64,000 bases of DNA from Eucommia ulmoides (lineage: Eukaryota > Streptophyta > Magnoliopsida > Garryales > Eucommiaceae). Both the position numbers and the translations under genes were made by a program. This document shows positions 21,162 through 32,832 of this stretch, piece by piece. The notes under the pieces were generated by a model that saw only the letters and a list, made by a program, of their open reading frames with translations, ran no database searches and was not told where the DNA came from. Location: NCBI GenBank assembly GCA_016647705.1, contig CM028326.1:21219901-21283900 (forward strand). Direction: 5' to 3'. How positions within the stretch are numbered: the first letter of the stretch is position 1; each line of letters starts with the position of its first letter.

Positions 21162-23061
21162 TGATTTGTAATATTCGAAAATTTATATTTTTTGAAAATA
21201 TTATTCTATATAAATTTAATATTTTTGAGATTGTTTTGTAAATTTATGGTATAAAAAATATTTGATTTATTTTTTAATTGTTTTGGGACTATTGTGTTAT
21301 TTAAAATATACTTTTAAGAATTTTAGGATATAATTAATATTCTCTTTATTTTAAGGAGACATTATATAAATAAATAAATAAATAAATTAAATAAATGTCA
21401 CTTGAATCATTTCCTTCTTTGAGAAGAAAATGAAACCAACCACAAATATATATATTATAAAACTTATATTATATATGTATTAATGTTACATGTGTATGTG
21501 CATGAATAATAATAATAAAAAAAACAAAAAAGAAGCCTTAATCATTAAGCCTCTTTTGCTATATATATATATATATATATATACACATTTATCTTGTTCT
21601 GGCCCTGGGCGAAAAAAAATAGGGAAAGATGAAAAATAAAAATAAAATTGATACTGTGGCGATTTCGATTTCGGATTTTAGGTAGAACTAGTTTTAGCCC
21701 CGTGCCAAGCGCGGGTCTTAAAATATTTTTTCCATTTATTTTATTTGATTATTTAAATATAATTTATATTTTTATTTGATTATTTAAATATGGCTTACTT
21801 CATAATTTATGTATTTTAATAAGGTGTCTTAATTTCAAATGTAAAGTTATTTATAAAAAATAAAATGTTTCATTTGATGCTATGATATTCAATAATATCA
21901 TTTATCCATCTCCTAAAACAAAATAAAATGACAATGTTAATAAAATCTTTAAACCACCAAATGAAACACGTACAGAAAAAACCCAATACTTCACACACAA
22001 ATTGAACCTAAATTTCATGCAAAAAAATAAAATAAAAATAAAAACAATGAATACATTTCTCACTTTTAACTTGATATATCAACTAATGATTCGATTTTTC
22101 AGTCGATGTCGATCTCAATCTCAAAGCCTTTATATAAAGAATTGCATATAACCGAACTAATTATTTTACAATTGAATGACAAGATGTTAACAATTTCTTG
22201 ACATATACATTGGCGTTGTATTGATAATAGTAAAAGTTTAAAGAATATATAAAAATTTAGACAATTTTAAAGAATGTCCAATTATGGGGTGAAAAGAAAA
22301 GAATCCTTATATAGAGAGTATTTTAGACTCCTCTTAAATTCCAACCATTAGTGGCATTATATGTTTTTAATGGAATTATGACAACAAAATGATTGAAATT
22401 TTTTGACATACTCACACATTAAAAACATTAAATTAGTGGAATTATGATAATAAAATCAAGTGAAAAATACTTCTAGTAATTAGAATATACTCAAATTTAT
22501 GAGAAATAAAGAAAATAGAATTGGTGAACTCCAATTCATTTAAAAATTACTCTTATAATCCTCTTAAAAGAATTACAATTTTGATTTTTAAATTCTATTT
22601 ATGTAAATATATTTATAATTTTTTAAATATTTTTGGTATCAAATGATAATTGTTACATTTTTTTAGTATTTAAAAAGTATTTCGTGCTGATTTTTTAGAA
22701 TTTAAAATTATTATGAGAATTAAAAATTGTTGATTTATGTAATACATTTTCTATTCTAACTTTTTTTTTTTTTGGATTAAACGATAGTTTTTTTTGTGTT
22801 TTTTGAGTACTTAAAGAGTATTTGCTGCTGAAATTTTTAAATTTAAAATTACTCTAAAAATTAAATATTTTTTATCTATGAAATTTAATTACACTTCATA
22901 TATAAGTTGTTTAATTTATTTTTTTTTAAATTATTTGGTGAAGTTTTCATATGAGATTTTATTTACTAATACTTTCACTCGGTTAAAAAATATTAGGCTT
23001 GTGGATTTTCTATTTGTAATTATAATTATTTTTTGAAATTAAAAATAATTATATATTTTAA

Positions 23062-23103
<42 letters not shown>

Positions 23104-23233
23104 CTTTTGTGAAGTTTCTAAAAGGCTTAGAGGAGACTTATTGATGAAAAAAAAAAACCCATAAGAACTTAGTAAGAGGTGGTAATAATTAATGAAAAAA
23201 AAAAATGAAAACTCACCAACTTGAAAACTTCCC

Positions 23234-23264
23234 TCTCCTTCCACTTTTATATATTAGTATTAGA
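23234..23264 (-). other. Second Helitron-like 5' terminus inside the Helitron
   Basis: Minus strand reads TCTAATACTAATATATAAAA, which looks like a typical plant Helitron 5' end. It lies 1.1 kb inside the mapped 5' end at 24359. Confidence 0.6.
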
Positions 23265-23373
23265 TTATATGATATGGTATATAAATGTTATTTTTAACTC
23301 ATGTATATGAAATATTGTTAGAAATAAAATCTATTTTTTTTAGGCTATCAATTTTAGGTTTTACTTATAAATG

Positions 23374-24295
23374 CCATTTTAACTCAAGTATATGAAATAT
23401 TGCATTAAAAGGAAATCTATTCTTTTTTCATTATTTTTATAAAACCTTATATGAGAAATAAAAAATACAAAAAGTTCAAAAAGGATTTTTTTTTTTACAC
23501 TAAAAAAATGGAAATTGATTTTTTTCCTTCATTTTTATAAACACTTACATGAAAAATAAAAAATATAAAAAGTTAAAAAATGAAAAATAATTTTTTTACA
23601 TTAAAAAAACTCAAATATCATTTTTTTATTATTTATTCTAAAAATTTTCTTTTATTTAAAAGGCAAATCTTCATTATTTCAAATATAAAAAAATATTTTA
23701 ATTTCATTAAACTCGCTATATTAATTATAAATAACAATTAAATTCACTCAAATTCTTATATTTAAGAATAAGTATAATATTTGAACTCATTTAAATAAAA
23801 TAATAAATAGAGAAATCAAGGAGAAAAAAAAATAGTTTTATGGACTCATGTATATGAAATATTGCATAAAAATGAAATCTATTTTTAGTTTCATTATTTT
23901 TATAAGCCCTGAGAAATAAAAAATATAAAAAGTTGAAAAAAGAAAAACATTTTTTACACTAAAAAAATGGAAATCGATTTTTTTTTTTCCCGTCATTTTT
24001 ATAAACACTTATATGAGAAATAAAAAATATAAAAAGTTAAAAGAAGAAAAATATTTTTTTTACAATAAAAAAACTCAAGTATGATTTTTTATTATTTATT
24101 CTAAAAATTGTCTTTTATTTAAAAGACAAATCTCAATATTTCAAATATAAAAAATATTTTTATTTCATTAAACCCACTACATTAATTATAAATAACAATT
24201 AAATTCACTCAAATTCCTATATTTAAGAATAAATATAATATTTAAACTCATTTAAATAAAATAATGAATAGAGAAATCAAGGAGAATCAAGAAAA
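23374..24295. repeat. 461-bp tandem duplication in the Helitron
   Basis: Two copies of a very AT-rich unit. 'gagaaatcaaggaga' marks the end of each copy (23810 and 24271), and 'tatatgaaatattgcat' the start (about 23390 and 23850). An extra partial copy of the start is near 23300. Confidence 0.85.
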
Positions 24296-25128
24296 ATGAT
24301 TTTATGGACTCTCATTCATTCTCAAATTTAGGCTTCCAATTTTAGGTTTTACATATAGATTTCTAACTCTTCTAATATATGTATTTAATTTCTCTATTGT
24401 GATATTTATGTTATTATTGTTGTTGAATTATAGTTGTTAATTTTCATGAAATAATTATTATTATGTGAAAATTATGTAGAAAATATGCCTATGTGTTTTA
24501 TTTGTCGCATTAATTGGATACATGTATTAGAGAGGTTGAAATTCTATTGAGTATTGGCTCACAACCCCATAGTTTTGATTGCAGGGCTAGTGAGAACGAA
24601 ACAACGACATGAATTTTATTCGAATTTGTATTTAATTTTTAATATTTGTACTTATTATTTATCGTTGCAAAATCGACGCAATAAATAGACAAATTATAAT
24701 TGTCGCTGTCGCATTGTAAAAATTCTCAAATTTTTATAAAATGAAATGTTGTATATATATTTGTCAGATTTATAATTATACAATTTTTATTTTAACTAAT
24801 ATATTGATATAGAAATAATACTTATCCATATAAAATTTAATAACTAATATGGGTCACATATTAACTAATATTTATCCCGTATTTATATTAGTTAGTTTAA
24901 TAACTAATATGGGTCACATATTAGGTTATAATTTATATTGATACCAGGTCTATCTATATCCACACAATTTATATTTATTAAATTTATGTTATAAAAATAA
25001 AAATACTAGATATAAATTTGATTTTTATGTGTAACTTTCACATAAAATACTGACTATTTGATTTTAGTTGTGAATTCTTCTTGGGGAGAAACAACATGGC
25101 GGTTTTGGAAAATCGAGTCGTTATAGAG

Positions 25129-25140
25129 TGATATCAGAGC
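25129..25140 (+). other. Primer-binding site of element G
   Basis: TGATATCAGAGC, one base different from the initiator-Met tRNA complement, three bases after the LTR end. Confidence 0.7.
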
Positions 25141-25174
25141 TTGTTTACAACCACCCTAAGCTTGAGTTATGGGG

Positions 25175-25422
25175 ATTGATTTTTACCATATTTTCAATGT
25201 ATTAAATGTTAATCTAATTTATAACAGGGACTGATTTTTACCACGAGCACCCTCGTCTAAATATTAATTATTATTAAAATAAACCTTGGGGGACTGTAAT
25301 TGATTTTTACCATATTTTCAATGTATTAAATGTTAATCTAATTTATAACAGGGACTGATTTTTACCACGAGCACCCTCGTCTAAATATTAATTATTATTA
25401 AAATAAACCTTGGGGGACTGTA
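25175..25422 (+). repeat. 124-bp perfect or near-perfect tandem duplication
   Basis: The block from 'attgatttttaccatatttt' to 'cttgggggactgtaa' is present twice, at 25175 and 25299, with no difference that I can see, so the duplication is recent. Confidence 0.9.
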
Positions 25423-25639
25423 ATATTAATTATATATATCGAAATTTTTACTTGATCCCCATTTGAACTTGGGGCCTATAATATTAATTATTATTAAAGT
25501 AAATCATTTGACAGTTTGCACCACTCACGTGTTGTTACCATAATTTTACTTGGGTTTTTACAGTTTCAATTTGAATATATTAACATCTTATGTGGTGTTT
25601 GATTAATGCAACTTACCTATAGTAAGTAAAGTGAGATTA

Positions 25640-27070
25640 GGTTAGTGCCGTGTTAGTCGTGGACCATATGACATGTTGTTGAATTGAAAAGATTGTCTTA
25701 AAGATGTTTACTGTCTTCTATATAAATTATCAAATTATATTTTTGTATTGCATTAGAAAAAAAGGGGGGTTGTCGAAAATGGACAGTTTTATGATGATTA
25801 ATGGATCAAGTAAAATTTTAAAGATGAAAAATAATTTTTGTGATCCTACTATGCCATAGTTCGTCTCGTTAGGAGGGCATATCCTGTAATACGTTGTTAT
25901 TGAGACCTGATAGGAGGACAAGTCCTACAGGTAGTTTAATATGTTGTTGATATGTTGAGACTTGACAGGAGGGCAAGTCTTGTAGGTAGTTGATTATGTT
26001 GTTGATATTTTAGTTTATACCATTATGCTACTCCTACCATTGGAGATATTGCATGACCCTGACACTGATAACTACTTTAGATGACATAGTTATATAGGTT
26101 ACGGTACTGTCGTAACTTCCGATCGTGAGGTGAAACGATCCTACGGCTAGTAGGGAAATATGTGTGCGATATTTTATTATATATCAAAATAATTTAATTG
26201 GTTGATTTAAATGTATAGTTTTATTGTGATGGTAGATATGAAATTTTATTTCTTGCTCAGTGTACGGTTATATTTATATTATATTTTGAAAAGTGGTGTT
26301 TGATAAATATACTTGATTTATAAATTATTTTATATTATGAAGACCGTACACCAATTAGGTGAGTGTACTATCTTCTATATAAATGCTTAAATTATATTTT
26401 CCTACTAAAATGTGAAAAAATGGGTTTATTAAAATAGATTATTTTATAACGTTATGCGGATCAAGTAAATTTTTAAATGTGGAAAGTGATTTTTATTATC
26501 CGACTATGTCATAATATGGTCCTGACAGGAGGCATGTCTTGCGGGATGTTGTTGGTCCTTGTAAGAGGGCATGTCCTGTAGAACGTTATGTTGTTACCTG
26601 ACAGGAGGGCAAGTTCTGTAGGGTGGTTGATACCTATAGTTGTTATTGTTGTTGTTGTTGATGATGATGATTATCGTCATGATATGGTGGTTTATACCAC
26701 GTGTTGACTCTTACCATTGGAGATATTAAATAGCTCTGACACTGATTGCAACCTTAGATTACACAGGTGGACATGTTACAATACAGTTATAACTCTCGAT
26801 CGTGAAGTAAACGAACTTATGACTGGTAAAGAAGTATGATATTTTATTATATAAAAAGTGAGTTGATCTGTCGATTTCAATTCGGTTGTTCTATTATGAT
26901 GATATTTTTTTTTGGGATTCAGATACTGCCCAGTGTGGTTATATTCTATTTTGAAAATTGAATTTTGATAAAAAAAAATACTTGATCCATAAAATATTTT
27001 TATATTATGAAGATAGTACACCGACAAAATATTCAGATAGATATTGGTCTACTACTTGCGTTAGGTGAAG
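25640..27070 (+). repeat. Element G leader: two diverged ~660-bp repeats with hairpin motifs
   Basis: 'tcttctatataaat' starts similar blocks at about 25712 and 26372; each then has 'ggatcaagtaaa', hairpin words (ACAGGAGGGCAAGTCCTGT type), an 'accattggagatatt' block and a 'gatcgtgaggtgaaacga' block. A third related copy is 47780-48800. No protein frame. Confidence 0.7.
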
Positions 27071-27250
27071 TCGGAGTGTGGGGTTATTATGAGATTATTA
27101 GGAGCCAATTGTTACTTAGCAAAGTTAATTTGAATTTTTGAGCTTAATTGGTATTTTAGAAATTCGATTGCGGGTTTTATGTAATATTTTGATATACATT
27201 TTACGTGAGTATTGAACTTAGTATTGAAGTCATTATATTACGTGAATTTG

Positions 27251-27515
27251 GAGACGTAATTATATGTTTGAGACGTATTTATGTGGATTGAAACATATTT
27301 ATGTATCTCGAGACGTGTTTATGTGGTTAACACGTATTTATGGGATTGAGATGTAATTATGTGGTTTGAAATATATTTGTGTGTTTAGAGATGTGTTTAT
27401 GTGGTTAAGATGTACCTATGTGTTTTCAGATGTATTTATATGATTGAGACGTATTGGAATGTTTTGAGACATATTTACGTAGTTGAGAAGTGTTTATGTG
27501 TTTTCAGACGCATTA
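27251..27515 (+). repeat. Minisatellite, 13-14 units of 19-20 bp
   Basis: Unit 'gagacgtatttatgtggtt' with point changes, head to tail across 265 bp in the interior of element G. Confidence 0.8.
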
Positions 27516-27656
27516 CGAAAAATTTATTATTTTAAATTTGGATTGTTTGATATTTATGAAGAAGTTTACGAGATTATTGGAATTTTGAAATAGATATTGA
27601 AAATAATTATATTTAGTCTCACAGGACAGTTCACAAAGAATTGGACTACCTATTAA

Positions 27657-30600
27657 CTAGCGTATAACCTGTGTCTGAATGCATGGGTATAAAACAAAAA
27701 ATACAAAAAATTTACATTTATGTATAAACGACATTCAACACATATTTCATTTGAACATCCATAACATCAATAACTAACAATCGAGACCAACATTCTGCAC
27801 GTATTTAATTTGAACATCAATAATAACTAACACTTGAACATCAATAATAACTAAACTTGATAAAAAACTTGTATCATTATATGCGAGTAATAAATAATTG
27901 TACTGTAAATCATTCTTTGCAAATACATCTTTATATGACGATGTAGAACTTCCAATAGATTATCTTTTCTTTTTCATCACCAAACCAACTACAAAACCTA
28001 ATAACATCAACCAAATGTCAATAGAGCAAAACCTACTAAATAGTTAAACAACTCAAGAAACCAATTTTAAAAAATCAAATTGAAAACAAAATATGAACTT
28101 ATGCCCATTCACCCATAAATTAAGTTATTACCTGAAGATATTGAGAGTAATATATCTGCTTGAGATCTAAAAACAAAAAAATCAAAATAAAATACATAAA
28201 GCAAAAAAATCAAAATAAAATACATAAAGCAAAAAAATCAAATAAAAATCCCCAAGAAGAATCAAATCAAGAATTGGACAAGATCCCTAAAATGAATTAA
28301 ATTCCTAGAATGAAGAAATAAGATCAAAATCCCTATAACCTAATGAAATCAAAATTCATAAAACTAAATCAAATCAAATCCTTAAGAGAAATGAAATAAA
28401 AATCCTTAAACAAAATCCAGTGGTTGCAAAAAATGAGCAAATTGGAAATTAAATGCGGTAGATTTGAAAGAAAAGTACCACTGAAAACATGACTCCAGAA
28501 GCGGGAGAGATCTGGTGGTTCCAGTTCTGGGATTTCAAGGTCCTCCTAAGTTTACATGATCAAAATGTTGCAATTCCCCTGCCTGAATTTTCTGGAACAA
28601 AAACATGTGCATGTTTTAATATCATGGTTTATGATATATTTATGCAATCAAAGAAAAAAAGATCTTTAATAAGCAAAAATAAATAAATTGGAAAATCACC
28701 TAGATAATAATATAGATGAATAAATATAGTACTTGAGACAATTAATGAATTTAGAAACTGAATCTAAAATGACCTGACAAAGAAATAGCAACAAAACACA
28801 ATTGATTGGCTTATTTATAGTAAATCGCCAAAATTTTTACTGCTTATATGATATCACAATGTTTACGCAACTAAAATAATGTGTAATTTTGATTTGTAAC
28901 TTTTTTTATTTTCCAATTAAGTGGTTAGCATTGATATTTTCATACACAAAATTTTGTTGCAGGATTCATTATTAAGTGGTTAAAAGTTAGTAGTGGTTAA
29001 GGTACTAATCAGATGTATTGAAACAAATGAATTTATTTTCCAACTTTAAATGGTCAGCATTGTGGTTATTAGTGGCAAAAATGTACTAATATGATATCAC
29101 AGTGTTTACGCAACTAAAATAATGTGTAATTTTGATTTGTAACTTTTTTTTTCTAATTAAGTGGTCAACATTGATATTTGCATACACAAAATTTTGTTGC
29201 ATGATTCATTATTAAATGGTTAGAAGTTAGTAGTAGTTAAGGTACCAATAAGATGTATTGAAACAAATGAATTTATTTGTCAGCTTTAAGTGGTCAGCAT
29301 TGTGGTTATTAATGGTTAAAAGGTACTAATAAATTCATATGTTTCCATAAAGTGGTCAGCATTAAAAAGTACTAATCGTATTTGTGAAGTAAATAGTTAG
29401 TAGCGGTTAAAAGTTGAGGCTGAGAAAAATAAATTCATATAAGACGTCACTTTCCTACATAAATTTAAGCATTTCATCAAACATGTGGTGCTCAAGTTGA
29501 AGAAGCAAATATCTATTTGATTTATCTCAATTGAAGAAACAGAACACATAATAGGAAAGAAATATCCCACCTCCAAAAACAAATTCAAACTCAAAAGACA
29601 TATCCAGCAAACCACATCACCGACAATGGATGTGACCTGTCTGTTGTTTGCAGCAAGAAGAGGAAAGAATTGCTTTTGCCACACGGGAACAATGATGAAA
29701 CAAAATACAAACTGAATACAAATTATGAAGTTAAGAATATAAAGTGAACAAACATAATCAAATTATATATTATGCAAAGAACTCAAAGCGGTTGAGCTGC
29801 TTTGCTTGAGCAGACTTTAGCTCAAAGGATTTGCGACTTGTTTCAATAAGAGAAAATGGTACAAACATGAGTTCTTTTGTTACGCAAAAGGCTCATAAAC
29901 TACAATGACTGAACCTATACCAAAAGCAAGAGCGATAGTCAAATGACTTAGTTATCTTATTTCCTAAGCAATTAAAATTCAAAATAAAATAGAAATAAAA
30001 TCCATCCAAATGGAATACTCCATATTCGATCCAAAATAAAAAAAATGTTAAACCAATAGGACGGTGAGTTCATACAAATTTGGGTATGAAATTAGCAATT
30101 TAATTATTGTCAAACATTAGAAAATGGAAACAGAATGGTTGAAATTCGCAACAGAAATAGAATGGTAACAGAGCATTGTTTATCAGTCAGGCATTTCATC
30201 AAACATGTGGTGCTCAATATGAAATTACTAACTTAGAATACGAGCACACATACATATTCAGTCTCAATGTAAACTTGGTGATCTGATTAGGGAGCAATCA
30301 ATATAAAATCATATTGCTGATTTCATACAAATTCGGGAATGAAATCAGAAACCTAATTATTATCAAACACTAGATGATGGAAGCAGAATGGAAATTGAAA
30401 TTCGAAAACATCAGAATACAAATTCACAATTGAAATAGAATGGAGAATGACCTTAGCAGTTGATTGTTTGAAGTGAGGATCGATTGAGGGTCTTATAGAT
30501 GCCAGATGGAGGCAGTGTGCGTCTGATGATGTGAGGGTTTTATAGAAATTTGATGGTGTTTCAAAAATCAATAATAAAAAAATCGAAATTAGAAATCGTA

Positions 30601-31250
30601 AATCAGAAAATGACAATTGTGGGGCACACTCTCACTGTGAAGGTCGAAGGGACTGAGTTTGGTTCAGTGAAGGGGCGATGCTTCGATGGTGATTGTTCAA
30701 TCAAAGGTGGTGTTTAGATGTTGTGAAGGGGCTGTGCTTCAGGTAAGGGGTGATAAAGTAGGGATAGCGTGGTGATGGAGATGTTTGGCGATATGATAGA
30801 TGTATTCTGGCGATGAGAGAACAACCTTAATTTGGAGAGGGCACAATGGTATAAAGAGAAACCCTAATGCGGTAGAAAGAGAAATCGAAGAAGGACAATA
30901 GGAAGATGGCGATGGTGATGGTCGGAGGTGGAGGAGATCAGTTTGCATGTTAGAGAGACAATGTGAGAGAAATAAAAGAGAGAAAGATGTGTGGGGTTTT
31001 GATGGAGACTACTAGTGGCGAAGGGTATTTGAGACAAATCTGTTAGGTTTGAGGGTTCTGATGGAGCGACGATGCCCGACGATGGAGCAGGGATGACGGC
31101 AAAGGTGATGGTTTCGTGGAGACGGTAACCGTGAGAGAGAGAGAGAGAGAAAGAGAGTTGGTGGTGAACTTCATAGGGGAAATTGATAAATGTTGGTTAT
31201 GGGATATGGCAGTAGACTTGAAAAGTCATGCCAAGTGCGATTGAGGTCGT
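27657..31250 (-). other. Gene-like foreign segment in element G, possibly a second Helitron
   Basis: Starts on the plus strand with CTAG followed by 'acctgtgtctgaatgcatgggt', a hairpin that reads as a CpG-decayed ACCCGTG...CACGGGT. This would be the 3' end of a minus-strand Helitron. The segment then looks like plant gene sequence on the minus strand: a CT-rich, higher-GC block at 30620-30960, intron-like AT-rich parts and short exon-like pieces (28490-28620, 29580-29700). It also holds a 243-bp tandem duplication (28846 and 29089). I recognise no protein and cannot place the other end. Confidence 0.35.
28846..29330. repeat. 243-bp tandem duplication
   Basis: 'atatgatatcacaatgttta' occurs at 28846 and, with a-to-g at one base, at 29089. 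The following 240 bp match closely, including 'aaaattttgttgca' and 'ttaagtggtcagcattgtgg'. Confidence 0.85.
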
Positions 31251-31457
31251 AGACTTGTTAGAATTGAGATAGACCCAATCCAATGTAACTACTGTGATAT
31301 ATTGTTATATATTGCTATTTTTATCAGAATAGTACAGCAGAAGAGTCGTGGTGACTTTCGATTATTATTAAACCGAAAGTGACTAGTACGGTGCGATTAT
31401 GAATTATTATTGTTTTGAACGAAATTTCGATGACGAAATTTATTTAAGGAAGTAGAT

Positions 31458-31752
31458 TGTAATACCCTGAAAATTTATATTTTTTGAAAATATTATTCTA
31501 TATAAATTTAATATTTTTGGGATTATTTTGTAAATTTAAGGTATAAATAATATTTGATTGACTTTTTAATTATTTTGGGACTATTGTGTTATTTAAAATA
31601 AACTTTTAAGAGTTTTGAGATATAATTAATATTTTTTTTTTATTTTAAGGGGACATTATGTAAATAAATAAATAAATAATATAATTAAATAAATTTATAA
31701 AAAAATTTGACTGTAATAATTTTCTTCTCAAAGAAGGAAATGAAACCAACCC

Positions 31753-31800
<48 letters not shown>

Positions 31801-32662
31801 TTAGCTTCTTTTGGCTCTGGACAAAAAAAAGGGAAAAATGAAAAATAAAAATAAAATTGATACTGTGACGATTTCGGCTTTGGATTCCAAGTAGAATTTC
31901 TAACTCTTCTAATATATGTATTTAATTTCTCTATTGTGAGATTTATATTATTATTGTTGTTAAATTATAGTTGTTAATTTTCATGAAATAATTATAATTA
32001 TGTGAAAATTATATGAAAAACATGCCTATATGTTTTATTTGTTGCATTAATTGGATACATTTATTAGAAGGGTAAAAATTCACTAAGCGTTAGCTTACAA
32101 CCCCACAGTTTTGATTGTAGGGCCTGTAAGAACGAAACGGCGACAAGAATTTTATTCGAATTTCTATTTAATTTGTAATAGTTGTACTTATTATTTACCA
32201 TTGCAAAATCGACGCAATAAATAGACAAATTATAATTATCACCGTCGCATTGTAAAAATTCTCAGATTTTTATAAAATGAAATATTAGATATATATTTGT
32301 TAGATTTATAATTATAAGATTTTTATTTTTACTTAATATACTGATATATAAATAATACTTATCCATATAAAATTTAATAACTAATATGGGTCACATATTA
32401 ACTAATACTTATCCCGTATTTATATTAGTTAGTTTAATAACTAATATGGGTCACATATTAGGTTATAATTTATATTGATTTCGGGTCTATCTATATCCAT
32501 AAAATTTATATTTATTAAATTTATGTTGTAAAAATAAAAATACTAGATATAAATTCAATTTTTATGTGCAACTTTCACATAAAATACTGTTTATTCGATT
32601 TTAGTTGTGAATTATTCTTGTAGAGAAACCGCATAGCGGTCTTGAAAAACTGGGTCATTATA
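31458..32662 (+). repeat. 3' LTR of element G
   Basis: 1205 bp, starts TGTAATACCCTGAAAATT after a purine tract (AAGGAAGTAGA) and ends GGGTCATTATA. It carries the undisturbed Helitron target site near 31895-31905 and a (TA)n run at about 31755-31795. Confidence 0.85.
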
Positions 32663-32735
32663 TGATTTTCCCCCGTAACAGGATGTGAACCACCCACGTA
32701 ACAAGGAGTCCTTACTCGTAACAAGGGGTGGTTTT

Positions 32736-32832
32736 CGGTGGGGAGAGGGAGATGGAGAGAGGGAGGGAGAGAGGAGAAGAAAGAGAGAGAGAGAGAGTTG
32801 AGCGCGCGCGCGCGCCCGGGGGAGGGGGGGGG
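32736..32832. repeat. Purine tract plus GC-alternating run in the right MULE arm
   Basis: About 60 bases of G/A-only sequence followed by GCGCGCGCGCGCGC (about 32801-32815) and a G-rich run. Homopurine and alternating CG tracts can adopt non-B DNA; here they sit within an inverted-repeat arm. Confidence 0.8.

Larger units (their letters stand above)
21688..24359 (-). mobile_element. Non-autonomous Helitron with a paralogous empty site
   Basis: On the minus strand it starts TCTATATGTAAAACC (24359) and ends CTAAAACTAG (21688), preceded by a hairpin CCCGCGCTTGGCACGGG (seven-base stem with one mismatch). 5'-TC, 3' hairpin and CTAG are the Helitron signature. Removing it rejoins GTAGAA with TTTCTAACT, exactly the sequence of the other LTR at about 31890-31905, so the insertion was between A and T without target duplication. 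There is no Rep/helicase frame. The inside holds (TTA)14 at 23062-23103 and a 461-bp tandem duplication. Confidence 0.9.
21167..25125 (+). repeat. 5' LTR of element G, interrupted by a Helitron
   Basis: Matches 31458-32662 in the same orientation on both sides of the Helitron: 'gtgttatttaaaatatactt' before it and 'agaacgaaacaacgacatg' after it. It ends GAGTCGTTATA. Confidence 0.85.
21167..32662 (+). mobile_element. LTR retrotransposon inserted in the centre of the foldback MULE (element G)
   Basis: Starts TGTAATATTCGAAAATT (21167) and ends GGGTCATTATA (32662), flanked by a perfect 5-bp duplication TGATT (21162-21166, 32663-32667). 5' LTR is 21167-25125 including a 2672-bp Helitron (1287 bp without it); 3' LTR is 31458-32662 (1205 bp). 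A Met-tRNA-like primer site TGATATCAGAGC follows at 25129-25140. The interior (25126-31457) has no gag or pol frames, so it is non-autonomous or fully decayed. LTR style resembles plant Ty3/gypsy chromoviruses, but there is no coding evidence for the lineage. Confidence 0.85.

Noticed and set aside
30739..30948. 69-residue Ser/Pro-rich minus frame
   Set aside because: Could be a captured first exon, but has no recognisable domain; kept only as part of the gene-like segment.
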